Part shown: piece after piece, positions 8,321-16,728 of the stretch | Layout of the letters: every line of letters starts with the position of its first letter | Position numbering within the stretch: the stretch's first letter is position 1 | Source of the DNA: Bdellovibrionales bacterium | Lineage (GTDB): Bacteria; Bdellovibrionota; Bdellovibrionia; Bdellovibrionales; UBA1609 | Direction of reading: 5' to 3' | Length of the DNA stretch: 50,547 nt | Assembly (NCBI GenBank): GCA_020435005.1 | Contig: JAGRAE010000003.1 | Coordinates: 1 to 50,547, forward strand | The notes under the pieces: model-generated | What the model was told of the DNA's origin: nothing | Databases searched by the model: none | The model's input: only the letters and a program-made list of their open reading frames with translations | Position numbers and translations under genes: made by a program

Positions 8321-10146
8321 CGTTGATTTCTAATGATTGAGCCACCGCTATTAGGTGTAGTGGCTACTCCCCCATTATTGTAACCAGGCATTCCCAAATT
8401 TGGACTAACGCTAAAGTTCATTTGACCACCGTAGTACGAACCTGAAGATATTTGCTGAATTTGTAATTGAATTTTATATAGTTCTTGAGTCAAACGACCA
8501 ATAACTTGTTGCTTTTGCATTTGCTCTTGTTGATAAGACATTTGCTGCTGCAACATTTGCATGTATTGCTGCATATATTGCTGTTGCATACCTATACCAC
8601 CCATGGCTCCACCCATAGCTAATCCACCGCCCATGGCTCCACCCATAGCTATTCCACCCATTGGCAGTCCCATGGCATAGCCACCCATCATATTGCTAAA
8701 TGGAGGCATTCCCATAGCTCCACCATAGGGATAACCACCCATGGCTAAACCACCACCTATTGCACCACCAAAAGCTCCACCATACGGATAACCACCCATG
8801 GCTAATCCACCACCGATAGCGCCACCAACAGCAGCCCCACCATAAGGATAGCCAGCTATAGGATAACCTCCAGCATATGGGAACCCACCAGTTGCTAAAC
8901 CAAAGGCACCACCGATAGCACCACCCATAGCAAAACCACCGGGAAAGCCACCATTAATAAATGGTCCACCCATGCCCCAAGGTCCCATGCCAGGCATATA
9001 AGGTCCAGCTCCCCAGGGGCCAGCGCCATACATTCCGCCGGGATAACCAAACGCTCCACCAATTCCACCATATAAACCTGTACCAAATAGTCCACCCGCA
9101 CCGTGCATCCCATATGGACCCATAGCACCACCATAGTATCCACCAGAGCAACCATAACCACCAGCGGCCATACCCCCCATGATTCCACCGTAGAGACCTT
9201 GCATTATAAATGGATATGAAAATCCCGCCGCTATATAAGGAGATGTAGGCCAACCCAAACGCGCATTTTGTTCTGATATATTTTGAGCACCCTTATAACC
9301 TAAGTAAGCGCCAAGAATAGGCATACCAATGCCCGCAACTAAGCGAATGGTATCTGAGTGTTTGGATATCCAACAAGACACACAATTTTTGGCTTCTGTC
9401 TCTTCATCATCATCTTCGTCTACATCTGGCTCCCACTCGCCTTTCTTGACTTGTTTTTTAATCCTCTTTTTTTCATCTGACTTTTGTTTTTCTAAGATTT
9501 CAAGCTCTCTCTTTAACTTGAGAATGTCATAATCAAGTCCACGATATTCACTAGCATCGTTCATGAAACCCAGTAGCCACTCCTTACAAGCTTCAGAATC
9601 TGCACGGTCTATCTTTGCTGTATTCGAACATATATCAGTTGATAAATGCCCATCTATGTAATTATCCTGAAGCATACCATTGGTCCACCCATCACTTACG
9701 CCTTTGGAGCAAAACTCTTTCGGAATATTTCCTGGGTTATTATCACTGCAAGCTGGAGTAGCTGGGGATTCAGGATTGTCGTCAAGCCCCGCCACATAGT
9801 TTTCACGATTTTTACCTTCAACCACATGTTTAACAACAAACTCTCTTACCCATTCTTTCAAAAAAACTTCAGCACTTTTTTTATGGAAATCACCATTGAT
9901 ATCCTCATCTAATGCATCTTTTCGCTCTTCTTTGTTTTTGAGTTCTTCTTTAATTTTATCAATTTTCTCTTGAATTCTTAAATATTTCGAATCTTTCATG
10001 TAGTGAACTTTTGAGGCCTGTGTTCCGTATCCACAGTTTTGAGCTCCCCCCCAAATTCCATGACCATAAAGATCACCAGCATAGGCAAAAGCCAGCTCTC
10101 CCGAAAAAAATAACGTAGTTAAAACTACCAACAATAATGATCGCAT
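8317..10146 (-). CDS. Secreted Gly-rich / Gln-rich repeat protein
   Basis: A 609-residue exported protein. Signal peptide about 1-21; charged coiled-coil-like segments 53-90 and 204-235; five or six cysteines up to 258 including C-V-S-C-W; a hydrophobic stretch 269-284 with glycines; a Gly/Tyr/Met/Ala-rich domain 317-520 with a 19-residue unit containing A-M-G-G-Y-P-Y-G-G-A repeated twice in tandem (DNA period 57, starting about 8729 and 8786); then a Gln-rich coiled coil 521-568. AGGAG precedes the ATG. It lies convergent inside the Tad cluster, splitting it. Such Gly-rich domains form flexible surface or adhesive layers; no specific function can be assigned. Confidence 0.8.
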   Translation of the reverse strand: MRSLLLVVLTTLFFSGELAFAYAGDLYGHGIWGGAQNCGYGTQASKVHYMKDSKYLRIQEKIDKIKEELKNKEERKDALDEDINGDFHKKSAEVFLKEWVREFVVKHVVEGKNRENYVAGLDDNPESPATPACSDNNPGNIPKEFCSKGVSDGWTNGMLQDNYIDGHLSTDICSNTAKIDRADSEACKEWLLGFMNDASEYRGLDYDILKLKRELEILEKQKSDEKKRIKKQVKKGEWEPDVDEDDDEETEAKNCVSCWISKHSDTIRLVAGIGMPILGAYLGYKGAQNISEQNARLGWPTSPYIAAGFSYPFIMQGLYGGIMGGMAAGGYGCSGGYYGGAMGPYGMHGAGGLFGTGLYGGIGGAFGYPGGMYGAGPWGAGPYMPGMGPWGMGGPFINGGFPGGFAMGGAIGGAFGLATGGFPYAGGYPIAGYPYGGAAVGGAIGGGLAMGGYPYGGAFGGAIGGGLAMGGYPYGGAMGMPPFSNMMGGYAMGLPMGGIAMGGAMGGGLAMGGAMGGIGMQQQYMQQYMQMLQQQMSYQQEQMQKQQVIGRLTQELYKIQLQIQQISSGSYYGGQMNFSVSPNLGMPGYNNGGVATTPNSGGSIIRNQR

Positions 10147-10291
10147 GAAAGTTACTCCTAATTATAATAGCTCTTCGCTCATACTTATTTTCGTCAATAA
10201 ACTGCATATTCTTGACTTTTTTGAAACATTCTTGTCTATGGTCGAGTTTGAGGCTAGATGTTTGTCCAAAGAGAATAGAAAGCGAAGGAGT

Positions 10292-10319
10292 TTGAGAATC
10301 AAAAATTCTGTAGTATTCT
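10292..10319 (+). promoter_or_regulatory. Putative promoter for the receiver-kinase gene (leaderless)
   Basis: TTGAGA (10292-10297), 16-base spacer, TATTCT (10314-10319), then 6 bases to the GTG start at 10326. No Shine-Dalgarno sequence precedes the GTG. Another possible promoter, TTGACT at 10212 with TCTATG at 10235 (17-base spacer), would give an 80-base leader; the closer pair explains the missing ribosome binding site better. Confidence 0.4.
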
Positions 10320-10325
10320 AATTTC

Positions 10326-11417
10326 GTGAAACACAAAATTCTGCTCGTAGACGATGAAAAAGACAATGTTGAAGCCTTAGAACGACTTTTTCGCAAAAGT
10401 TATCAGGTTTTCAAAGCTACTTCAGGCCAAGAAGCCTTGAATCTTCTTAAAGATCATTCAGATATAGCTCTTATACTCACTGACCAAAGAATGCCTGAGA
10501 TGACAGGTGTACAGTTGTTAAAAAGATCTATAAAAACTCACCCCGAGACAATTCGAATACTATTAACAGGTTACACAGATGTTGAATCAATTGTAGACTC
10601 CATAAACTCAGGCGAAGTTTACCGATATTTAAACAAACCATGGGACCCCATTGACTTAAAAAATACTATCGACAAAGCTCTTGAAAAATACAGTTTGCGA
10701 CAAGAACTTGTAGTTAAAAACATTCAACTTGAAAAAGCTTTAGAAGAATTAAAAACACTCGATCAAGCAAAAACAAATTTTATGATTTTAATTAATCACG
10801 AATTAAAAACTCCCCTCACAGTAATGAGTAGCTTTTTGGAGCTTTTAAAAGAATCAAATTTAAATGAAGAACAGTTTATGTATGTTGACCGCATATTAAA
10901 AAGTCAAAGCCGATTGCAAACAATGATTGATTCCTCCCTTCGTTTAGTGGCGGCCGAAACTGGGCAAATCAAAATTAACAAAAAAAGTGTTTCCACAAAA
11001 AAATTAAGCGAAGATCTAGCTGAAAAATATAAAATGTTAAATAATTCTGACAAAAGAAAACTGAATATTGTTGCCGAAGATTTAAAAGTCAAAGTAGATG
11101 TTGAATTAATTAATGAAGTCTCGCAGAAGCTTTTGGACAATGCGATTAAGTTCTCACCAGAAAATTCAGAAATCAAATTAGAGCTTAAAGAGTTAGACGG
11201 ACGTGCGTATTTTCAAGTTAAAAATAAAGGTCCAAAAATGGATCAAAAAACAATAGACAAAATTTTAAAGCCTTTTTCACTGGATGAAGACATTATGAAT
11301 CACACACAAGGTTTAGGCTTAGGACTCAGCACTTGCTATGCCCTTGTCAAAGCTCATGGTTCGGAATTGAATATTATTTCGCAAAAAGATGAATTTACTG
11401 TAGAATTCCCCCTCTAA
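10326..11417 (+). CDS. Response regulator receiver fused to histidine kinase
   Basis: Cytoplasmic hybrid of 363 residues. Receiver domain 3-120 with D9/D10 acidic pocket, phospho-acceptor D53 (L-T-D-Q-R-M-P) and K104 in N-K-P-W; short coiled-coil linker 125-150; HisKA dimerisation helix with phospho-His158 (I-N-H-E-L-K-T-P-L); HATPase_c about 240-363 with N-box (L-L-D-N-A-I-K-F) and G-box (G-L-G-L-G-L-S-T). With no sensor or membrane domain, its input must come through phosphorylation of the receiver or a partner. It sits between the two halves of the Tad cluster, so it may control pilus or surface behaviour. GTG start; no ribosome binding site seen. Confidence 0.9.
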   Translation: MKHKILLVDDEKDNVEALERLFRKSYQVFKATSGQEALNLLKDHSDIALILTDQRMPEMTGVQLLKRSIKTHPETIRILLTGYTDVESIVDSINSGEVYRYLNKPWDPIDLKNTIDKALEKYSLRQELVVKNIQLEKALEELKTLDQAKTNFMILINHELKTPLTVMSSFLELLKESNLNEEQFMYVDRILKSQSRLQTMIDSSLRLVAAETGQIKINKKSVSTKKLSEDLAEKYKMLNNSDKRKLNIVAEDLKVKVDVELINEVSQKLLDNAIKFSPENSEIKLELKELDGRAYFQVKNKGPKMDQKTIDKILKPFSLDEDIMNHTQGLGLGLSTCYALVKAHGSELNIISQKDEFTVEFPL

Positions 11418-11558
11418 AAAGTATTTGCTAATTTTTTATGGAAACACCGCTAACACCAATTGTATTCTACGAATAAACCGCCGGTTCTCGGACAATTCAA
11501 TTCCAAAATAGATTAAATAACATCTGAGATTGTTTTTTAAATTGCAAAAAATAAATTT

Positions 11559-12881
11559 ATGAATTTGAAACTACTTTTTATAATATTACTTTTCACAAAA
11601 ACAAGTTTGGCTGAAACCATTACTCTTGTTGTAGGCGAGAGTTTTCAACTGAGGGCACATAAAAATCAAACCATTGAAATTAACCGAAACGATATTCTTC
11701 AAATAAATGATAAAAATACTTATTTTGATATTATAGCTAAAAAATTAGGCACTACATTTGTGAAAATCAATTCAAATGAGGTAGGATTTGAAAAAGCTAT
11801 ACAATTTGATGTTGTACACAAAAATATTTATTCACTTTACAAAAAATTAAATGAAAAAATTAATTCTTCTTTGGGCTTAAATCTCTCTCACAAAAATCAA
11901 AACTGTACTATTGAAGGAGAATTACTAAGTTTAAAAGATTGGCTAGATATTTATGAGATTCAAGATCAACAAAATACAGCCTGTCAATTTAGAGCTTACA
12001 TACATCCACTAATTAAAGATGAGATCACAAGGTTTTGGCAGGATAAAATTAGTCACTCAGATTTTAAAGACATAAAATTTTCTTTAAATGAAAGAGTTCA
12101 ACTCTCAACAAACAAGAAAACCAAAGAAGAGTTGGATCAATTAAAAAAATGGATTTTTCCATGGGGGCTAACAATAAATGAAATGAAAAATTTGAAACCA
12201 CATCCGCCACTCGTACGAGTGAGATTACTTTTAGCTGAAGTTAGCAAATCACAATCTCAAAATTTTGGTTTTGATTGGAGTCAAAATTATCAAGCCAAAC
12301 TTTTGCCAGGTAAAGATATTTTAGGTTCCTGGTTAGTAGAACTAAATGCTTTAGAAACTCAAGGAAAAGGTAACATATTAGCGGCACCAACTCTTGTTGC
12401 TGAAAGTGGCGGACAAGCTGAATTTTTAGCCGGTGGAGAATTTCCAATTCGCGTGAAAGGTTATCGCAGCAGTCAATTATATTGGAAAAAACATGGTTTA
12501 GTACTCAAAATTCAACCAGAAGTTGATGCCAGCCAGAGAATCTTCTTAAAAATAGAAAGTGAAGTGTCTATGCTAGATAGCTCCAGTGCAGTTGAAGGAA
12601 TACCTGGTTTAAAAGTCAGTCGTTTAAATTCTCAATTTAATTTAAAAAATCAGGAAACTGTAGCCCTTTCGGGCTTAATTCAAGAAAGATATGGCTTAAA
12701 TGACAATGGTATAAGTTTTGTTAAAAACATACCTATCTTAGGTGAATTGTTTAAAAGTAAAATGTATCAGAATAATAAATCTGAACTAATAATTTTTGTC
12801 CAACCCATTATTGTCAATTACCGACAAGATACACAATTTCCTGAAAATGAGTTATTAGATGAAAAATATAGAAGCTATTGA
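11559..12881 (+). CDS. cpaC: Tad pilus secretin (CpaC/RcpA family)
   Basis: Outer-membrane secretin through which the Flp pilus exits. Signal peptide 1-18 (T-S-L-A); N-terminal pilus-formation domain about 20-90 (I-T-L-V-V-G-E-S-F-Q-L..., the BON-like start typical of CpaC); secretin core about 215-425 with V-R-V-R-L-L-L-A-E-V, the A-A-P-T-L-V-A-E-S-G-G-Q-A-E-F-L-A-G-G-E-F-P segment, V-A-L-S-G-L-I and I-P-I-L-G-E-L-F. 440 residues is normal. The ATG lacks a clear ribosome binding site. It overlaps the ATPase gene by 23 bases, so the two are co-translated. Confidence 0.9.
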   Translation: MNLKLLFIILLFTKTSLAETITLVVGESFQLRAHKNQTIEINRNDILQINDKNTYFDIIAKKLGTTFVKINSNEVGFEKAIQFDVVHKNIYSLYKKLNEKINSSLGLNLSHKNQNCTIEGELLSLKDWLDIYEIQDQQNTACQFRAYIHPLIKDEITRFWQDKISHSDFKDIKFSLNERVQLSTNKKTKEELDQLKKWIFPWGLTINEMKNLKPHPPLVRVRLLLAEVSKSQSQNFGFDWSQNYQAKLLPGKDILGSWLVELNALETQGKGNILAAPTLVAESGGQAEFLAGGEFPIRVKGYRSSQLYWKKHGLVLKIQPEVDASQRIFLKIESEVSMLDSSSAVEGIPGLKVSRLNSQFNLKNQETVALSGLIQERYGLNDNGISFVKNIPILGELFKSKMYQNNKSELIIFVQPIIVNYRQDTQFPENELLDEKYRSY

Positions 12882-13791
12882 CCCACTATTGCCTCTCATA
12901 AATGATGAAGAAATCACTGAAATACTAATAAATAGCGAAACAGATATTTTTTATGAAAAAAATGGGAAGTTTAAAAAACATGATTTATGTTTTACTAATC
13001 TTCAAAATTATAGATTGTTTTTACAAAAATTTTGTCAAAAAGCTCAAATACAATATGACTTAAATCAACCTTGTGTAGATGGTTACTTAAATCCATTTCG
13101 TATACATCTTATTGCTCCCCCATTAAGCAAAAATGTGCAACTCACATTGCGTAGGCATAAAGATGTACCCTGGACTTTAAACCTCCTCAAACAACGCCAT
13201 TGGGCTTCCGAGGAACAATTAATAGAAATTAGAAAAATTATTGCCACAAAACAAAACTGTTTAATCATAGGATCAACTGGAACTGGCAAGACTTCGTGTT
13301 TGAATGCACTTATTAATGAAATACCGGAATTTGAAAGAGTGATTATTATTGAAGATACACATGAGTTAAAAGTTCCCAATCAAATTAGCACTCGTCTTCT
13401 AACTCGATTTGATCTCCATGGACATTTAAAATCATTTAATCAAGAAGAATTGATACGGCAAGCTTTGAGAATGAGACCCAACCGTTTAGTTATTGGTGAA
13501 ATTCGCGGTCGAGAAGCTAAAGACCTTATGCTCGCACTATCTACTGGTCATGCTGGAAGTTTTGGCAGTCTACATGCTGAGGATGCCAAACAAGCTTTGA
13601 TTCGATTGGAGATGTTAATCAAAATGGGAGCTCCTGAGTGGGAAACCTTAACCATTCGTAAATTAATTTTTCTAACATTGAACTATATTATTTGTTTGGG
13701 AGTAGACGATGAGGGAAACAAGAAGTTAAAACATTTGTTTAAAGTTGCTGGTTTAGAAACCCATGGAGTAACTTTAAGCAAAATTTTTTAA
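12859..13791 (+). CDS. cpaF: Tad pilus assembly ATPase (TadA/CpaF family)
   Basis: Cytoplasmic secretion ATPase powering Flp pilus assembly. Walker A G-S-T-G-T-G-K-T-S (138-146), Asp box E-D-T-H-E-L (165-170), Walker B R-L-V-I-G-E-I-R-G (209-217) and His box S-T-G-H-A-G-S-F-G-S-L-H-A (228-240) are all intact. At 310 residues it is clearly shorter than CpaF (about 450-500): the N-terminal helical domain is reduced to about 100 residues. No tadB, tadC, tadZ or prepilin peptidase gene follows here; they must lie elsewhere. It is followed by a repeat element rather than a standard terminator. Confidence 0.92.
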   Translation: MKNIEAIDPLLPLINDEEITEILINSETDIFYEKNGKFKKHDLCFTNLQNYRLFLQKFCQKAQIQYDLNQPCVDGYLNPFRIHLIAPPLSKNVQLTLRRHKDVPWTLNLLKQRHWASEEQLIEIRKIIATKQNCLIIGSTGTGKTSCLNALINEIPEFERVIIIEDTHELKVPNQISTRLLTRFDLHGHLKSFNQEELIRQALRMRPNRLVIGEIRGREAKDLMLALSTGHAGSFGSLHAEDAKQALIRLEMLIKMGAPEWETLTIRKLIFLTLNYIICLGVDDEGNKKLKHLFKVAGLETHGVTLSKIF

Positions 13792-13801
13792 AGTATTTAA
13801 A

Positions 13802-13831
13802 TAGCACCGCGACGACGAAGCAACGATGAAA
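13802..13831 (+). repeat. 30-base direct repeat, copy 1
   Basis: Begins TAGCACCGCGACGACGAAGC and ends AACGATGAAA. An identical copy occurs at 13895-13924. This first copy stands alone as if it were the 3' half of a truncated repeat element. Confidence 0.85.
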
Positions 13832-13840
13832 CTTATAACT

Positions 13841-13948
13841 TAAAATTCTCTTTAAAACTTATGATTTCAAGGCGCAAGGAGGAAGCTGTGCACTTAGCAC
13901 CGCGACGACGAAGCAACGATGAAAGCATAAGTTTTAAAGAGAATTTTA
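13841..13948. repeat. Palindromic REP-like element downstream of cpaF
   Basis: Perfect 23-base inverted repeat: 13841-13863 and 13926-13948 (right arm starts CATAAGTTTTAAAGAG). Inside it a second pair TTTCA/TGAAA (13865-13869 / 13920-13924) and a central hairpin GCTGTGC/GCACCGC with one mismatch (13885-13891 / 13897-13903). It also contains copy 2 of the 30-base direct repeat. The right arm covers the stop codon of the convergent gene. Its GC-rich core contrasts with the AT-rich surroundings, which looks like a mobile intergenic repeat that may also act as a bidirectional terminator. Confidence 0.75.
13895..13924 (+). repeat. 30-base direct repeat, copy 2
   Basis: Identical to 13802-13831. 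This copy lies within the palindromic element, in its 3' half. Confidence 0.85.
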
Positions 13949-14398
13949 GGCTATGACATCTAAGTACCGGCCAGTCTCTGGCGCATTCAATTCTTCTTCA
14001 GACATTTCCAAAGATGATTTTTGCTTCATAACACTTGGTTCATCTAATGATATCTTTGGAATACTCACCGTGGGAGGTAAATCTTTAGGTTGTCTTGACG
14101 TCATAAAATCGCTCACTAACTGCTTTTCATGAGCCATTTGATTTTTTGATTTAAAAAATGAATCCGCCATATCTTGAATAACTTGTGCTTTATCGTGTTG
14201 CTCTGATCTTTCACTCCAAAGTTCGTTATGTTTTTGAATAGCTTGATGGGCTGATCTCACTACGGAATTTTTAAATAGATTTGATTCCCCTACTGGACGA
14301 CCAAATGTAGGAGCTCCGGGTCTAACAGCTCCAGCGTCCTTGACATCTACAGATGTTAGCCGTGAAGAACTTGGCAGTATTCCACTGATCTTTTGCAC
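13946..14398 (-). CDS. Protein of unknown function, 150 residues
   Basis: Soluble, no signal peptide. The N-terminus (M-Q-K-I-S-G-I-L-P-S-S-S-R-L-T-S-V-D-V) and the A-V-R-P-G-A-P-T-F-G-R-P segment look like conserved motifs, followed by a helical region (about 45-105, charged, coiled-coil-like) and a polar tail. GTG start with GGAGG 7 bases upstream. I do not recognise the family. It is monocistronic, upstream of and separate from cpaF's end, and its stop codon lies in the right arm of the palindromic element. Confidence 0.65.
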   Translation of the reverse strand: MQKISGILPSSSRLTSVDVKDAGAVRPGAPTFGRPVGESNLFKNSVVRSAHQAIQKHNELWSERSEQHDKAQVIQDMADSFFKSKNQMAHEKQLVSDFMTSRQPKDLPPTVSIPKISLDEPSVMKQKSSLEMSEEELNAPETGRYLDVIA

Positions 14399-14488
14399 TA
14401 TACACCTCCATGTGTATAAATAGCTTCTTAAAATACTTTTCGGAAACTTGTCTCAGAACTGTACACGACCAAAGTTGAATTTATTGAA

Positions 14489-16279
14489 TTATTCTTTAGC
14501 TGAATTTGTTAAGCGTATACCAAGTTCTAATAACTGTTCTCGGTCCACGATTCCCGGTGATTCAGCCATTAAATCATAGGCTTTAGTTGTCTTAGGGAAG
14601 GCTATGACATCGCGAATGGCATCAGTCCCACAAAGGATCATAACTAAACGATCTACACCCCAAGCAATTCCACCATGGGGAGGAGTGCCATAAGAAAGTG
14701 CTTCATTAAAGAAACCAAACTTGCGTTGAACTTCCTCTTCATTAAAACCTAAGGCCTGGAATATCGTTTGTTGTACACTTTGTCGGTGGATACGTATACT
14801 TCCACCAGCAATTTCATTGCCATTACAAACTAAATCATAAGCTTTTGCTTTAATTGTTGAATAATTGCTCTCCTCTTTTTTATCGAGAATATGTAAATAT
14901 TCATCTTGCGGAGCTGTAAAAGGATGGTGAACAGCCACCCATCTACCCTCTTCTGGTGAAAAATCTAGTAAAGGAAAATCAGTTACCCACAAAAATTTAT
15001 CGCAACTTGTATCGATAGTATTTAACTCTTGTGCCAACTGACTGCGTAGATGTCCCAAGGCAGAACATGTCACTTGAAATGTATCAGCGACAATTAGTAC
15101 CGCCCCGCCATCTGATCCACCACTAAATTCAAAAAGTCTTTGCAATTTATCTTCAGTAAAAAACTTTGAAACAGGAGACTGAAGAGAACCGTCCTGACCC
15201 TTTTTAATCCATACTAAACCCTTCGCTCCCATTTGTTTCGCCACAGCTGTTAGCTTATCAAATTGAGATCGTGAGTAGTCTCCGATTCCAGGAACTGCTA
15301 AACTTTTAATGCAATCTCCACGGGCTATAACATCATCAAAAACCTTAAATCCGCAATTATTTAGTTCTAGATTTAAATCCTTTAACTCCCAAGGAATTCG
15401 CAAATCTGGACGATCACTGCCAAAGCGATTCATAGCTTCATCATAGGCCATAACTGGAATTTGACCTATATCTACACCTTTAAATTCCTTCCAAATAGTA
15501 CGACATAACTTTTCGTTAAGTGCCATAACGTCATCTTGATCAACAAAACTCATTTCTAGGTCTATTTGAGTGAATTCAGGCTGCCTATCGGCTCTTAAAT
15601 CTTCATCACGAAAACATCTTGCAATTTGAAAGTATTTATCAAATCCACTTATCATTAGAAGCTGCTTGAGAGTCTGAGGGCTTTGCGGAAGAGCATAAAA
15701 ATTTCCTGGATGAACTCTTGATGGTACTAAATAATCTCTAGCTCCCTCAGGTGTGCTTTTATAGAGAATAGGTGTTTCTACTTCCCAAAAACCACTATCT
15801 GATAGCGTTTTACGCACTAATTGCATACATTCATGACGCAGTTTTAAATATTTTTGTTGGCGCAATGACCGAAGATCTAAATAACGATATTTTAATCTTA
15901 AATTTTCTTGAACCTTGGCATCATCTACCTGAAAGGGAGGGGTCTCAGCTTCTGAGAGAATCTCAAAATGAGTAGCTTCAACTTCAATTTCACCGGTTTT
16001 TAAATTTTTATTATGCATGCCTTCTGGACGAGTTCGAACAATTCCTTTTAAAGCAATTACATATTCATTTCTCACATTTTTTGCAGTTTTACAGGTCTCT
16101 AAGTTGGGATCAATTACCACTTGGACTAGACCTTCGCGATCTCTTAAATCAATAAAGACCAATCCTCCATGATCTCTTCTCCCATCTGCCCAACCCATTA
16201 AAATGACTTCTTGGCCACTTTGAGCATTTGTTAATTCTCCACAATAATGTGACCTTTTTACATTTTTTACAAACTGCAT
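14489..16279 (-). CDS. aspS: Aspartyl-tRNA synthetase, probably non-discriminating
   Basis: Class IIb synthetase of bacterial size (596 residues). N-terminal anticodon-binding OB fold 1-110, class II motif 2 in F-R-D-E-D-L-R-A-D-R-Q-P-E-F-T-Q, the bacterial GAD insertion in the middle, and motif 3 in G-G-I-A-W-G-V-D-R-L. The start at 16279 (M-Q-F-V-K-N-V-K-R-S-H) matches the family and has GGGAG 9 bases upstream; an in-frame start at 16324 would add 15 atypical residues. His37 in R-R-D-H-G-G and Gly in R-P-E-G match the His/Gly pair of non-discriminating AspRS, so it may also charge tRNA-Asn for GatCAB. Confidence 0.96.
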   Translation of the reverse strand: MQFVKNVKRSHYCGELTNAQSGQEVILMGWADGRRDHGGLVFIDLRDREGLVQVVIDPNLETCKTAKNVRNEYVIALKGIVRTRPEGMHNKNLKTGEIEVEATHFEILSEAETPPFQVDDAKVQENLRLKYRYLDLRSLRQQKYLKLRHECMQLVRKTLSDSGFWEVETPILYKSTPEGARDYLVPSRVHPGNFYALPQSPQTLKQLLMISGFDKYFQIARCFRDEDLRADRQPEFTQIDLEMSFVDQDDVMALNEKLCRTIWKEFKGVDIGQIPVMAYDEAMNRFGSDRPDLRIPWELKDLNLELNNCGFKVFDDVIARGDCIKSLAVPGIGDYSRSQFDKLTAVAKQMGAKGLVWIKKGQDGSLQSPVSKFFTEDKLQRLFEFSGGSDGGAVLIVADTFQVTCSALGHLRSQLAQELNTIDTSCDKFLWVTDFPLLDFSPEEGRWVAVHHPFTAPQDEYLHILDKKEESNYSTIKAKAYDLVCNGNEIAGGSIRIHRQSVQQTIFQALGFNEEEVQRKFGFFNEALSYGTPPHGGIAWGVDRLVMILCGTDAIRDVIAFPKTTKAYDLMAESPGIVDREQLLELGIRLTNSAKE

Positions 16280-16349
16280 AATATTCACTCCCACAGTTCT
16301 GTTTTGGAACTTACAAATGTCCAAACAACACTAGAATGGGTATAACTCA

Positions 16350-16378
16350 TAGACAATTTAACTGTAAAGGTCTATGTT
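16350..16378 (+). promoter_or_regulatory. Putative promoter for the 16385 gene (leaderless)
   Basis: TAGACA (16350-16355), 17-base spacer, TATGTT (16373-16378), then 6 bases to the ATG at 16385. The only purine-rich stretch (AAAGG) is 14 bases from the ATG, too far for a good ribosome binding site. Motif match only. Confidence 0.4.
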
Positions 16379-16384
16379 TATTAC

Positions 16385-16690
16385 ATGCCTAAAGTAATAG
16401 TTAAAAAAGAAACATCATTGAATACCAAAGACACCTTTGCCAAAGTCTCAAAAATGTTATCTGAAGATAAAGAGCTTCACAAACTGGACCCAAAATACAA
16501 ATGTGAGTTTGATGAATCTAAGTTGACTGGAAAAGCCAAGGGCAGCCAGTTTAAAGCAGAACTTCAGGTAAAAAACTGTGGAAACGGATCCGAAGTAGAA
16601 ATTATTGTAGACCTTCCTTTTCATCTTGCTCTTGTAAAAGGTGTTGTTGAAAAAACTTTAAGCAAAAAAATGGATGAAGCTTTAAGTTAA
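16385..16690 (+). CDS. Polyhydroxyalkanoic acid system family protein (PHA_gran_rgn-like)
   Basis: A 101-residue cytoplasmic protein with the layout of the putative polyhydroxyalkanoate-granule system family: central F-D-E-S-K-L-T-G-K-A-K-G-S-Q-F-K-A-E-L, then V-E-I-I-V-D-L-P-F-H-L-A-L-V-K-G and V-V-E-K-T-L. Family members are small and poorly characterised; no PHA synthase is seen in this window, so a role in polyester storage is not supported by context. It precedes the RpoH-like gene by 38 bases and may be co-transcribed with it. The assignment is from motif recall and moderately sure. Confidence 0.6.
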   Translation: MPKVIVKKETSLNTKDTFAKVSKMLSEDKELHKLDPKYKCEFDESKLTGKAKGSQFKAELQVKNCGNGSEVEIIVDLPFHLALVKGVVEKTLSKKMDEALS

Positions 16691-16728
16691 TTTCATTTTT
16701 TTTAATTACAAAAAATAAAAGTTAAAAA

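Noticed and set aside
8895-9253. Long open frames in other frames of the Gly-rich gene (8895-9188, 8954-9253)
   Set aside because: They arise from the repetitive GGN codons; no ribosome binding site, and the protein composition is nonsensical.
16280-16324. Upstream start for aspS (16324)
   Set aside because: Adds 15 residues absent from the family; the start at 16279 has a ribosome binding site and the expected N-terminus.
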